A stretch of DNA of 64,000 bases from Filosporella fistucella (lineage: Eukaryota > Ascomycota > Leotiomycetes > Helotiales): contig JAQJZZ010000012.1 in assembly GCA_030077755.1 (NCBI GenBank), positions 1,178,001-1,242,000 on the forward strand, given 5' to 3'. Both the position numbers and the translations under genes were made by a program. The notes beneath the pieces were generated by a model. The model was given only the letters and a program-made list of their open reading frames with translations, was not told the DNA's origin and did no database searches. Of the stretch, positions 35,555 through 47,790 are shown one piece after another (the first letter of the stretch is position 1; each line of letters starts with the position of its first letter).

Positions 35555-37315
35555 TCACCATCCTCTACCTCTGTAATTCCCTCTTCCACCCCGAGGGCCA
35601 TTGTTCCAGCCATTCCCATTGTAGCCTCTGCCATTGCCTTGGTATTGCTGCTGCTGCTGTTGTTGCCAGCTACCTGGTCCAGCAGGTGGTTGATAACCAC
35701 CAAACTGTTGCTGCTGGTAACCCATGTGCGGGTTCCCAGGAGGAGGAGGCGGGGGTGGTGGCGGCCATTGTCCAGGGTTCTGATTAAACTGCATGTTCTG
35801 CATCATCTGAGGAGGAGGCGGCGGCCATGCCCCAAATGGAGGGACCTGACCACTGTATGGCATGTTCTGAGTAGGAGGCGGAGGAGGCGGCGGTGGCACA
35901 TGCTGGTTGTAATTTGGTGGAAATGGCGGAGGTGGGACCGAGTGCATAGGTGGTTTTAGCTGAAAGCCTTCTCGAGAAGGAGGAAAACCTCTTGGCTCTG
36001 CCAACCTTGTCCCTGCTCCTGGACTTCTTGAACGTCGAGGTGACCTAGAATACGAGCTACTCCTGGAACGAGACCCATCTTTTCGACGACCTCGTGCTGG
36101 GGAAGGCGTACGTGATGAGCTGTAAGAACGCCGACGGCGACTGGGCTTGTAGCGCTCGTGATCCGACCCATCATCAGATTGACTATATTGTCTTTTCCTT
36201 ATACCAGGACTCGAATCTCGACTTTCACTTCGGCGATCTCGGGCGTCGGTTACATGCAGATCAATGCCCTTTCTCCTTCGCTTCATCTTTTCACAGAATG
36301 ATCTCGACCATCCATAGTACCCTTGGCCTTCGAGGACATCTCCGGTTATTTCGTCCAAGATAATGGGCTGGCCTAACTCATCAATGTCCCATGTAGCCTT
36401 TTTCTCATCGTCCACTTCTCCCCCATATATCTCTTGGACATCCTCTAATAGGGCTTTAACGGCAATAACCAATTTCTCGTCAGCAGGTCCTGCTACAAAT
36501 TGTAGTGGCCGGATAAGATCAGGATTGATAGGTCTGGTCGAGTTTGGAACGATGTGTGGCATTAGATTTCCAGCAGGTAAATCATACCATGGCGTTGACG
36601 AATCTCCATGCATGGCAGGCATCACATATGGCGCAAGTTTCGCGGATTTGTTTGCAAGGCCTTGATCCTTTTCTCCCGTTGCAATGGTCCCCTCTGTGTA
36701 TGTGCCAGCTTCAGAGGCGTTTTTGACGGTCTCTCGAAGCTTTTCAACGTAATCCTTGGAATAATAACCCTTCTCAATCCACAGGTCGAGTAGATTCAGG
36801 AGCTTCCGCTGATGTTTCGGACATCCGCTGAAAGAAGCGGTATTCCCAAACAAATTGACCAACAACGGTTGTATCTTCCCACATATTGACGCGTCGTTAC
36901 TTCGATATTTACAGTGGTGCAAGAGGTCGTTCAGCAGGTAGAGAATATGAAGCCGCTTTCTCTTGATCGAAGCTTCACGCTTGCTAGGACTTTTCGGCTG
37001 TCCAGACTCAACGAAAGATGTCGTTAGAGCTGTCAAGTATTTCCCTAAAGCTGTGAACCTGGTGGTAGACTGGGCGATGTTATCCAAGATCCAGTATTTG
37101 CATTTCTATCCTCATAGACCATTTAGCCATCGCATCGACATAGCCATTAGAATGTATGATCAAACCTGGACGTTACTTGGCGTGCATTGTATAATAGCTG
37201 TGTTCAGCAAGGAATGGAACTGCTCAATATTTTCGCGCGATAATGAGGTAGGATCAGGCCTGAGGAGACCAGCTGAGAAAGAGGCTTTCGCGATGGCGAG
37301 TTGATGTGAGGCCAT
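35555..37315 (-). CDS. CID-domain RNA-processing protein with RS, Pro-rich and RGG tails
   Basis: Exons 37315-37166 and 37105-35555; the intron (GTTTGA..GATAG) is phase 0, giving 566 aa. The start MASHQLAIAKASFSAGLLRP matches the beginning of a CID (RNA polymerase II CTD-interacting) domain, which continues through CKYWILDNI and RKRLHILYLLNDLLHHCKY to about residue 150. A second conserved block (PWYDLPAGNLMPHIV, LQFVAGPADEKLV, WDIDELGQPIILDEITG) follows. Then come an Arg/Ser domain (about 330-410), long proline tracts, poly-Gln and a C-terminal RGGRGNYRGRGW. The architecture resembles metazoan CHERP/SR140-type splicing factors. Expected in the nucleus in pre-mRNA processing. Confidence 0.88.
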
Positions 37316-37994
37316 CTTTTTTATGTTGTTGCCGTGGTTTTCTGTTCGATGCGAGCATTTGAAGGGGATTTGGTATGCGCGAGCGGCGGGTTTGGAGTTG
37401 GCTGGAATGGAAGTGGATGAAGTCGAGGTGTGTTCTGATGGAACTTTGCGACAGGATTTCACTCAGCCTTGCCGAGGGTGCCCAGGTTGAAGCTCTTTTG
37501 GCCAGCCTAATAAAGCTACACAGTACTTCCCATCTATGTAATCTCTTTGGGCTATACAGTCGTCAGCATTCTCCAATTGAAGTCTAATTAGATTCTCTAG
37601 CATTTCTAAAATTGAGTCTCCTTCTTACAAAAATCGAGGCTTTTCAATTTTTTATGGACAATTAGGAGCTTGAAAACAGCACATCTCTTCCTGCATGAAG
37701 AAGATCATATCATTCGAGAGCTCTGCCTTCACAACATCATCATCTGTGAAATTTGTTCACGTCTTAAACTAGCCGCAAGGCATATTATTCTAAGCATCTT
37801 TTACATTGATTGTACCTCATTGATTCAATTCCACCATGGTGCTACATAAGCCCAATTCCCGCACCTAAACGCCATGAGTTGAATGGTTCTTCTTTGTACA
37901 TATCGTCTCCTCTTGTGTATCTCTGCTATTCACATTCGCTGACATTATTTTTCCTTCATTGCTCTCAATTGAATCTATTCCCTCACTTAGTGTC
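37316..37994. other. Promoter region of the CID gene
   Basis: About 680 bases between two minus-strand genes, expected to contain the promoter of the CID gene and the 3' end of the DUF4748 gene. Nothing specific recognised. Confidence 0.55.
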
Positions 37995-38519
37995 TCAACT
38001 GAATCTATCACCCTTCTTGGCCCGGAAAGGTTCGCTCGTCTCGTACTTGCTCTTCTCCCTCACTCGCTGTCCCTCTGTATCTGGAGCATGCCGTGTAGGT
38101 GCTGGATCCGTTGTTGCTTCCTGACTCGGTGATCCTGAATAATCATCTCTCGGAGGACCTCCATTTGTGCTTCTGGATTGTCCCGTTGGAGCGGCAGAAT
38201 ATTCTAGAGACTCTTGTATGCGTCGTCTTCGTTGTTCGGCTTCAAATCGAGCAGTCCGGTCTGCATTAATTGATTTCTTTGCAAAGTAATATGCGCCGCC
38301 ACCAGCTGCCAAAGAATCAGCCTCTACTTCGGAATCGAGTTTCGGATCCAATCGTACCAACACAAAGCGCGCCCCATCCCACCCTGTGATTGTCATGTTA
38401 GTACAGATTTTTGGAATCTATATTCGAATTCGTTGCAGCTGCATACCAAAAAGATTTGACCTGGGAAAAGATTAGCTAGGGCAATGTGGAATGGGAAACA
38501 GGGCTCTAACAGTGTTCAT
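37995..38519 (-). CDS. DUF4748-like small protein with micro-exons
   Basis: Best model: exons 38519-38511 (9 bases), 38460-38447 (14 bases), 38383-38358 (26 bases) and 38305-37995; 360 bases, 119 aa. The assembled N-terminus MNTVKSFWVGWGALCVAGG then GAYYFAKKSINADR reads as a short hydrophobic segment followed by a conserved basic helix, as in fungal DUF4748 proteins. The plain open frame (38396 to 37995) runs through the last intron and replaces the hydrophobic segment with a charged one, so it is less likely. After RFEAEQRRRR the rest is Ser/Pro/Thr-rich and disordered. The first hydrophobic stretch suggests a membrane anchor, possibly mitochondrial; function unknown. Confidence 0.7.
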
Positions 38520-39226
38520 ATCGGAAAAGATCTGAGATTTCTCAATTGCGCCGTTCAGGTAGAGGATGATAAAATTGAGGGTTCTGTGTAGAGTTTTGTG
38601 TTTGTGTATAAGGTTTGGATGAGGGTGAGGGAAATGCTAAATAAATAATCTTTCCATCATCCGAGTTCCATCAAATGATCTGATCTCATCTCATGTGGCT
38701 AGAATGTGGCTTGCCGAACGCCACACTTTGGAGACCATCCCTGCCAACAATCCCAGAATAGACCGAAAACTGCAAGTGCAAGTCCAACTGTGTACCGACA
38801 GTGGACGGACGGTGACCTCTGGAAGGGGCCGCAAAGCAGCGGACATCAACCTAGAGAACTTCCCTGCGCTGACGAGGCCACGAACAAAGCCTCAATTCTC
38901 CACCGAACATTATTCAGTCCATTTATAAGTCAACAAATCTACAAGATAGTACTCTCCCTTCAGAGTTCGCCCAAGGCCACACGCCCGAGTACCAAGAACG
39001 CCAATTCGAGATTCTCCCCCGGCCTGCAATCTAAATCGAGACAGTCCTCCATCACCCCTCCAAATGAGGTTATTTGATGACCGACCAAAACCAAATTTCG
39101 ACGATTTTCCTACAGGCCCATCTCTGCCATTCCGGGCTGGCACCGACTTCCTATGAGACCGCGGTCAATAGCCAGATGGGATTGCGATTTATTTCTCATT
39201 AAGCCTTGGTGTATGCGTTTCTCACC
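38520..39226. promoter_or_regulatory. Divergent promoter region, DUF4748 and inositol phosphatase genes
   Basis: About 700 bases between divergent starts. No gene; short frames at 38695-39143 have no family signal. Specific operators not recognised. Confidence 0.5.
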
Positions 39227-42200
39227 ATGGAGGAGCCCACAGAGGAGAGCCTAGACGGCTCGTCAATAGTGTGTATAGGGGATCTTATCATGATGTCTAT
39301 CTGCTTACATGCTGTGCTGCAGAAACCCGTCTCCTCCCTGAGATCACATTTCGAACAAATGGCGAATTCGAAGCCGAGGAATTTTGGGCCCAAAGCTCTT
39401 TCGCCGCAACCTACTGGGGGAAGTGTGAATGGAGGTAAAGAGCACGGAATTGCTCCTTCTGAGCAACAGGAGGATCTGCCGTTTGGGGAAGCTTTACGGG
39501 CAGCAAGGGGAAGAGATAGAGAGGCAGCAGATACAGGTCTACATCCTCCAAGGAATGCTTCAGCCAACATGTCACCCTCTCCTACACGGACCCCTCGTCC
39601 CAGGCCTCTATCAACTGCCCCTCCAGCAGTTACGGTCCTGCCACCTCAGTCACCACCGAAGACGAAGATGATGAGTTTGACACTCTCGAGCACCCCTTCA
39701 TACCTCACCGCAGATTCTCCGCTGTCTGCTACCTCTGGTGGTTCCTCGCCCAGACATTTTAGAATACCCAGCAGACCAAGTACCCCGCTGCTTGAGCCTG
39801 GAAAGTCCCCCAGGTTGCCTGCTTCTCAGCCTCCTTCACCACCACCCCCTCGAAGATCTGGCGAACTCAGAAGAAATGCCTCATTTGTCAAAGGGAATCC
39901 TCCACCCGTGAATCGAGCAGACAAACCGAAAATAGCTAGCAAACCCATGTCTCTAGCTTTTAGAACCGAGGCCACGACGCTCGAACCAGCTCAATCACAG
40001 ACGGACAAAACCTCCCCATTTAGTACTCCACCAAGTAGTGGTAGCAGTCCTGAACATGAGCTTCCTCCGCCAGCTATTACACGGCCAAGACCTCGAAATA
40101 ATTTCGAACCTCCTCCAAATACTCAAAGATCATTTGAACCACCTCCAGTGCACCATTCTGTAGTTAGTCGGCGGAAAGACCAAGATACAAACGGTCTCGG
40201 GAGAGTCATAGCGCCTCAAATTACTGGTGAGCAAAGACCTGCGTTACCGAGCAGACCCCAAGCTCCATCTGAAGGTCCGAGATCTCGCAATGTCGAAAAT
40301 AACTCAATGCCACCGCCCCCGCCCCGTCCATCAACAGATAGGACGCGCCCTACAGTAGTGACTACAGAGAATCCGCCCCAGTTTGCAACACCACCGAAAA
40401 GGGTCTTCTCAACCCCTACAACTCAGCTTCAAACGCCTCCCAGGTCTCATGGACGATCAATGACTGTCGATAGAACTTCGGAAAGGACCCCCGTCGAATT
40501 CCGAGCGCCTCTCACTGTTGCGCGAACTGATGGTCGCCAGTCATATGAGGCACCACCCACTTCACATATCAAGGAAACTGTCCAGCCCAATCTGGGTGAG
40601 TATCCAGATGCTTCCAGGTCGAATCGTCGTCCACCATATTTTAAGACTGGCGCTCGTGAGATTACTGCGAAATATGATACAAGAATCATGGATGTTTGTG
40701 GCGAGTTCGTTTGCACATCCGGACATCTGACTCGTGTTTGGAGCTTAGTGGATGGTGAACTGCTCACCAGTCTAGCTCATACAGAGGGTATCAAAATTGT
40801 GTCCATCTCATTCAAGCCAGCATCTGAGATTAGTGCCGAGGGGTCAAGGATATGGCTTGGGAACAACATTGGCGAACTCATCGAAGTCGATGTTGCTACA
40901 TCCAGTATTGTCACGAGCAAAGTCAATGCACATACTCGACGTGAGATTATCAAAATGTACAGACATCTGAATGAGATGTGGACCCTCGATGATGGTGGCA
41001 CCTTACATTTATGGGGTCCAGACGAGACTGGGTCGCCCAGCCTTAGCAATCCATACCAAAGTTTTAGGGTCCCCAAAGGACACACTTTTTCAATGGTGGT
41101 TGGAGACGAACTCTGGCACGCAACGGGGAAAGAACTGCGTGTTTTTATGCCAACAATGGACGGCTCGACGCAATTTCAAGTCCTTCAACGGCCACTCTCT
41201 CAGCCAAATACCGGCGACATCACATCAGGCACCACAATCAGCACTCAACCAAATAAGGTTTACATAGGTCATACCGATGGGAAAGTCAGTGTTTATTCCC
41301 GCAAGGATTATTCGTGTTTAGGCGTCGTGAATATCAGTGTATACAAAATCACTTCTCTTGCGGGCATTGGTGGAAATCTTTGGGCTGGCTTCAGTACTGG
41401 CATGGTGTATGTCTACGATACTGTAGAGTCTCCCTGGGTTGTTAGGAAAGACTGGCCGGCTCATGACAAGCCAGTTGTCAAGATACTAGCAGATAGAAGC
41501 AGCTGTTGGTCACTGGATCGTGCTCAAGTCATCTCTTTGGGGCAGGATAACATGCTGCGTGTTTGGGATGGTCTCCTGCAAGACGATTGGATAGGTATTG
41601 CTTCTCGGTTTTGTTGTATTCAAAGACTAATGTTTTGTAGAGAACAAAATGCAGGCATCGGAGCCCGAATTCTGCGAATTAAAGCCTATCAAGGCACTGG
41701 TTATGACTTGGAATGCAGGAGCCTCCACACCTTACCATCTGCAACATTCAGAGAATGATGCTACTTTCATACGCGATCTTCTTCAGAATAGTGATTCGCC
41801 TGATATTCTCGTATTTGGATTTCAGGAGCTTGTTGATTTAGAGGACAAGAAAACAGTGACGAGTAAGTACTCCCGGCCCATTTTACCTTCACCTTATTGA
41901 CCATCATCAGAAAGTCTTTTCAAGTCTTCCAAGAAGAAGGATCCCTCGGTGCAAGAGCACATGAGCCACCAATACCGTGACTGGCGGGACTTTTTGACCC
42001 GGTCATTGGATGATTACATGCCTAGAAACGAGCTGTACCATCTTCTCCATACGGCCAGTCTCGTCGGGCTTTTCACCTGCATATTTGTTAAGGCTTCGCT
42101 TCGCGAAAAGATATACAATCTGCAGGCTGCGGAAGTCAAACGAGGGATGGGTGGTCTACATGGTAACAAGGTCAGTAGCCAATAGTGGTGTAAGGCTATA

Positions 42201-43014
42201 GCTGACAAATATAAGGGGGCGATTATAATTCGATTCGTCTTGGACGATACATCACTTTGCTTCATTAATTGCCATCTCGCTGCCGGTCAGACCCAGACGA
42301 AAGACCGAAACGCAGATATATCGTCGATCTTGGAAAGTTCTATTCTTCCAGTTGAGCGAGACCAAAGTGTACGACAAGATAGTTATGTTGGTGGTGGCGA
42401 CGGTTCGATGATTTTGGACCATGAGATTTGTATTCTGAATGGAGATCTCAATTACCGCATAGATACTATGGGTAGAGATACCGTAGTGAGTGCCGTAAAG
42501 GCCAACAATCTCAGCAAGCTTCTCGAAAGAGATCAATTGCTTGCATCGAAGAGAAAGAATCCATGGTTCAAGCTCCGTGCATTCCACGAATTGCCAATCA
42601 AATTCGCACCAACATATAAATACGATGTCGGTACAGATAACTATGACTCGAGCGAGAAGAAACGAGCGCCTGCTTGGTGTGATCGAGTCTTGTATCGCGG
42701 CCGGGATCGCGTGAAGCAATTAGATTACCGCCGCCACGAAGTCCGTGTCTCTGATCACAGACCTGTAACTGCGTCTTTTGAGATTATAGTCAAAACCATA
42801 TCGCCTGAGAAGCGTGCCAGCAAGTGGGATGAATGCCAAAGGCAAATGTTAGAGAGGAAAGAAAAGCTTTCATACGAAGCCAGGTGAGTACGTTCCAAAA
42901 GGTTATACGTGAAGGTATTTACGATCAATTAGATACGACTACCTCATGAATGTAATGGGATATGATGCCGCAACAGCAAAGAAACTGCTTGCGCAAAAAA
43001 CGAGAAATCGATGA
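39227..43014 (+). CDS. WD40-inositol polyphosphate 5-phosphatase
   Basis: Exons 39227-39268, 39323-41594, 41641-41862, 41911-42170, 42216-42883, 42933-43014; 3546 bases, 1181 aa. The first intron (54 bases, GTGTGT..CTGCAG) is in frame and stop-free, so it is the least certain. Residues to about 450 are Pro/Ser-rich and disordered. About 456-770 is a beta-propeller (ITAKYDTRIMDVCGEFVCTS, then repeated VWSLVDG, MWTLDDGGTLHLWG, NMLRVWDG strands). From about 785 comes the IPPc catalytic domain with TWNAGAS, FGFQEL, NGDLNYRID, PAWCDRVLY and VSDHRPV, all key residues present. A C-terminal helix (AATAKKLLAQKTR) ends the protein. It should remove the 5-phosphate of phosphoinositides at membranes. Confidence 0.92.
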
Positions 43015-43402
43015 TTTCGATATATGAATGATGAATGACGAGCATGGAGGGCGGGTCTCATGAATCACCAGTTTTGAAAGTGACGGAACCCCTCGGATCA
43101 CGTGCAACGTGATCCGCCGGTCTCAGCTGTCAGCGGCTACTAAAGTGTCAACGTCACTTTCTAGTAGCTGGATCGGGAGCAACCATTGGGTCTATCCGTA
43201 ACGATGGGTATTGCACTCTTGTACTATGCAATATGTGGTAAGATGACACCCTCTTACGCAGGAACATACCCCGCATCGCCGGATACATCGAGGCTTGTGT
43301 GTGGTGACGAGGTGTATTTAGTTTAGTGTATAACACGAAATTAATGCAATCCGTTCTCACACAATCACATTTTTTCTTTCCTCAATTTTCAGTTCTCTTC
43401 GT
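43015..43402. promoter_or_regulatory. Promoter of GFA-like gene with inverted CACGTG-type element
   Basis: The space between the phosphatase and the GFA-like gene. It contains a perfect 9-base inverted repeat, GGATCACGT..ACGTGATCC (43095-43115, 3-base spacer), which includes a CACGTG E-box core, the site type bound by bHLH factors such as Cbf1. Functional role is inference. Confidence 0.5.
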
Positions 43403-44402
43403 ATGCTTTGCAAACCAGTCTCTCGATTATTATCCCAAGTTCGGACGGTTACCCAACGCTATAGTCGTCCAGATATAGGAAGATTATCCACGATTTCGAG
43501 GAAGATGTCTCCTTCTACTCAAGAAAAAAGCAAAGCCAAATCCAATGGATCTAAACACGAAGATGTCGAGGGCGAGCTGAATGAGTGGAAATTTAGAGAG
43601 CCCTACAAAATTCACGAGAATGACAAGGATTTCAAAGCTCTCTATAAAGGCAGTTGTCATTGCGGAAGGGTCAACTACCAATTGAGCAGAGAGAAGCCGT
43701 TGAACGCTAAGTACTGCCACTGCACAACTTGCCAGGCCCTTCACGGTATTGTCCTTCTTTTTCGCCCCACCTTATATTATTTTTCCGCATGAAATCCATT
43801 CCTGAGAACCGAACACAGCTAATCAAAGATTCTGTATTAGGTGCACCCTTTCAATGGGCAGCCATCTTCCATAAATCCGACATCAACTTTACCCATGGCC
43901 ACCACGACCTCGGGTGGTACGACAGCGGCGATAAGACAACAGAGCATAAATTACCTTGTAAAGTCTCTTGCGCGTACTGTAGAAGCCCAATTATGGACGA
44001 GGGACGGAACATGATTTTACTGTTTCCGAGTCTGATTAAGTTCAAGAGTATGGAGGAGAGGAAGAATTTTGATCCTACGTGAGTTCTATTATGTACTATT
44101 TGATTCTTTGAATTAGAGATCAGAAGATTTGAGAGAAAGGGAACACAGTGCAATCACGAATCGAGAACTCTGGAGTACAAGGAAAAGGGGCTGACGTTCA
44201 CGACAGTTGCCACATGTTTTACGAGCAGCGAGTACTAGATATACCAGATGGGCTTCCAAAGTGGAGCGGCATGCAGAATAAGAGCGACTTGATCGCGGAT
44301 AGCCCTGAGGAGGCGATTAAGAAGCGGAAGAGAGAGGTGCAGGAGGAGGAGAGGCAGGCAAGGGAGGACAAGAGGGCGAAGAACGGGGATGGTGAGAAAT
44401 GA
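43403..44402 (+). CDS. GFA/CENP-V-like zinc protein
   Basis: Exons 43403-43745, 43841-44078 and 44207-44402; 258 aa. The core holds the zinc ligands of the glutathione-dependent formaldehyde-activating (GFA) fold: GSCHCGRV, KYCHCTTCQALHG and SCAYCRSPIMD, with PFQWAAIF between. The C-terminus (DIPDGLPKWSGM) is followed by a highly charged helix (EEAIKKRKREVQEEERQ). The first 34 residues (MLCKPVSRLLSQVRTVTQRY..) are rich in Arg/Ser/Leu with no acid except one, like a mitochondrial presequence; a second ATG at 43505 (MSPSTQEK) would give a cytosolic form. Reaction unknown: many members show no formaldehyde activity. Confidence 0.88.
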
Positions 44403-44515
44403 GCTTTGTGTTGACAAAATGAAAAGTTTGCTTTGCCAATACATAAATCGTCTAGCAGCTACACCTAGTCAGCAAGTGCTGTGCTGTGCTGCGATGGGTA
44501 TTTTCTTCTACCTAC

Positions 44516-46428
44516 CTATACTTTGAAATATCCTGGTTGTAGCTTTGAGAATACGCCTTCTGGGTCGTACTTCTTCTGTATCTCTTTCAACCGCTTTCTG
44601 TTTTCTTCTCCGTATCCTGCAAACACATCTTGATGCTGAGCAGCATAGTTCTGGTAGATGTATCGATGGTGAAGCCCCATCTCTTTACTAAGAGCTACGG
44701 CTCTGTCAATAATATTTTTGCTGGCTTGTATCACTGCCTCGTCGTCTGCTTTATTGGACCATGTGAAAGCAGTACTAAATACTTTTGACGGGATTAGTAC
44801 GTTGAGCCAGATATACTATTCAAGAAGCGCTTACGCAATAGAGGTCCATCTTCCTCGGTAATTCCCAACGCATTCCCTCCGTTCTTTGAGAATTTCGATA
44901 TCTCGTCCTTGGAAATTAACTGTGTGGGTATAGCACCCCAAAACCCTTTCACGTGTTGAATTGCTTCAACTTCTGACATGTATATCTTTATTACCTCTTT
45001 CATGAATACCGTGTTGATTTTGAAGGTGGCTGCTTCGTATATTACACTAGAATTCCAGTCAAAATATCGAGCAAAAGTTAGAGGGCTTGAGGCTCACCGG
45101 TCACCTTTGGGGTTCATAGATGCAATCTGTCTGGCGAGATCAGATTGCTTTGAAATACGATTCGTGGAGTATATCTTCTTCAGGCTGTTGAATTTTCCGA
45201 ATCCAGGTGGATTGCTAAGAATTGAGCCATGATTCAGGTTGAACGCTGCAAAATACATGTTGAAAGTGGAAGTGTACAGAACGACTGAAAATGCTTGTGC
45301 ATCGGGGTCAGATTCAGCATCCATCGCGAATTTCTCTGTAAGCTCTGAAAAATCAGCGAAGGAAATACAATATCCTACCATGCATCCGACTTTATTAACG
45401 AAGTACCCAACTCCATGGAGGAAAGCTTTCGGATAGAAAGAAGGAAGACGAGGCGATTGAGATGAGGCGCGATGCAACAGTAAGTCCGAGAATAGCATGA
45501 CGGAAAGACCTCCCCACATTGGTGGTTGCGCATGGGTTTCCACATCAAAACGAGTGACAGTACCAAAATTGTTGCCGCCTCCTCGAAGTGCCCAGTAGAG
45601 CTCTGGGTTCGAGCTGTAATTGATGTTTGAGATTGAACCGTTGGCCATTACGAGCTTGTACTCTGTTAGTAATCTAGTTCAACGCAACGAATTATCACAG
45701 ACTATACCTCATAGTTGCGAACATTGTCAAGACCCCATCCATATCGTCTTGAGATGAGAGAAACACCCCCTTTCAGTAGCTGCATTTAGCAGAATATCAA
45801 GCAGACGATATGGTCTCTCACCTCCAAGTAAATTGCCGCCAACTCCAACGTCCGAGTCACGTCCACCAACAGCTGTGAGATTCATTGGATCCAGGTAATC
45901 GTATACATTAACCCAACGATTTCCAGTTCCAACAGAAACAGTGAGATTGTCCTCAGATATTTTCAGAGTGTTTAGGTTGACCAAATCAATTGTGATTCCG
46001 CCTTCAGCATTTGAGGCGCCTGAAAACATGGCATGACCTCCACTTTTGGCAGCAAATATACATTGGTACCTTTTGGCTATCATAATAATTTTTGCAACTT
46101 CATCTGCAGTTGAAGGACGAACCAAACATCTGGGAACGGTCTCTTGTTGCTGAGCGGTGTAGAATTCTTTGAGTAAAGTAGGTAATACAGTTTTGTCAGA
46201 GTAGACCATTCCATTGCCGAGGGTATTGGCAAGATCATCGCACTGATAATTGAATATCAGCTTATCGGTACTCATGGAAACAAAAAGGGATATGCTTACT
46301 GCGTCTTGGCAATTTTCTGTGCTGTTCGAAGAAAATTTGATGGGGAATTGGTCTTCCAACCCGGCTTGGATTCGACTGGCAACGAAAAGTGAGAACGCAA
46401 CAACTTTCAAACAGAACGTGAATACCAT
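44516..46428 (-). CDS. Secreted BBE-type FAD oxidoreductase
   Basis: Six exons on the minus strand: 46428-46300, 46242-45822, 45769-45708, 45660-45098, 45046-44835, 44781-44516; 1653 bases, 550 aa. Signal peptide MVFTFCLKVVAFSLFVASRIQAG. The FAD_binding_4 domain includes PRCLVRPSTADEVAKI, AKSGGHAMFSGASN with the histidine that carries covalent FAD, VGTGNRWVNVYDYL and GVGGNLLGGGVSLISRRYGW; the second flavin-linking cysteine of bicovalent enzymes is not seen. ALRGGGNNFGTVTRF follows, and the C-terminal BBE element is NYAAQHQDVFAGYGEENRKRL.. PGVF-like (DPEGVFSKLQPGYF). Such enzymes oxidise sugars or secondary metabolites. The substrate is not evident. Confidence 0.9.
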
Positions 46429-46926
46429 ATTGAAAGTATCGTCGACACACGCATGTGCAACGAAAATGAATAAGAGAGGTATAAACTGTAGGATAGATAT
46501 TTTTTGGCAGCGGATATACGCTGACGACCTGACAGTCTGACACTCTCGCTTGCTGGAAAAGGCTTCCCGGTCGTACACACCTCCAATGACTCTGGGTACC
46601 TGGGAAAGGAGAATCGGCTTTTGTATTGGCCATACCTGATACAAAAGAGTTGTTTCTACCAATCGACTACATCACTTCTACACTATGCGGGCCTTGCCTC
46701 GACAGTCCAACGCGTAGCTAGAAACACACATGATTTGAATCATTTATCAAACCCCTCACTAATCGAGATTTGAAAGCTGTTTCACCATATCTACCAAAAA
46801 CTAAATACATAATTATACTACCACTAATCTCACCCAAGCGGACAAGGCAGTATTGTGCACTACTTGGTCTTGATGATATTTTCCTATCCTCCGGATTGTG
46901 CAGTGGGGATCATCCCACGGATCTGA
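46429..46926. other. Promoter region of BBE oxidoreductase
   Basis: About 500 bases between minus-strand genes. The upstream part of a long open frame overlaps it, but the signal peptide at 46428 marks the real start. Nothing else recognised. Confidence 0.5.
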
Positions 46927-47595
46927 TCAGTCCCAACCGTTTGTAGCTCCGTAAGTGAATAATGTACGAAGTAATATACTTTCCGTCACCGCTTTGAACG
47001 GGAAACGAATAGTGAACAGAGTCGGTCTTTGCCTTCTTTGATTGTCGCCAGCATGTTTAGTAAAGCTCACTTTGTTCAAGGTATCCCACTCGAATTCTAC
47101 ATCAAGCTCGACATGAGGCTTTTCCAAACGTTCCCTTTGAGATAGCACGTACCAAAGAGCTGTTAACTTCATTTGTCGATTGGCAAGTTCTTGCCGCTTT
47201 GGTCCAGGGCGGCGGCTATCTGGTACTTGGAAGGGCGGATAATAGTGAAACTGGGAGTATAGGCGAAGGCTACGGATGGCATTGAATCGTTGAGGTGAAA
47301 TTATGAAGGCTATAATGGGGAGAATAACGGCGTCATAAATGCTTAAAAATACGATTTGTGTTGAATGTGTATACCATGTCAATACAGTCTCGGATCATTC
47401 GTTATACGTTAGTATTGCCATATAATTCCATACATAATTTAGACTCACACCTGTTTGGACACCAAGATTAATGGCAATATTGACATTGCAGCTGCTTTTC
47501 TTGGTGATGTAAAATCTGTCCCTGTCCATGACTTCCCATGGGAGTATAGCGATAGAAGCTGTTGTCGATAAAGGTGTGTCACCCCCAAATGCCAA
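46927..47595 (-). CDS. Weak hypothetical gene, DUF7730-like fragment
   Basis: A minus-strand frame ending at 46927 has FLSIYDAVILP, RFNAIRSLRLYSQFHYYPPF, LTALWYVLSQRERLEKPHVELDVEFEWD and a C-terminal IRFPFKAVT. This order (a buried strand, then FNAIRSLRL, W, and a Leu-rich strand) resembles the DUF7730-type domain of fungal proteins. A second frame at 47595-47395 (MAFGGDTPLSTTASIAIL..) might be the upstream exon, with a donor near GTGTGAGT at about 47451, but I could not fix the acceptor. It sits just downstream of an Hsp70 pseudogene, so it may itself be decaying. Confidence 0.3.
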
Positions 47596-47790
47596 AGTTC
47601 TTACTGATGAAGCTGGTGTTATTGAAATGCGGTCTTAAGCATGAAGAGATTTGACGGCACGCCAATTGTATAGATTGGTAGTAGGGGTTGCAACAAGATG
47701 CTTACTGCAAATTACCTACCTACTTCACCACCAGTTCAGAACTTTCGTGCCCCTGTAGATCAGATCTTTTCTGGTCCGTTTCATCCTCCT

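Noticed and set aside
35639..35959. Arg/Leu-rich plus-strand frame
   Set aside because: Antisense of the proline/glutamine codon runs in the CID protein.
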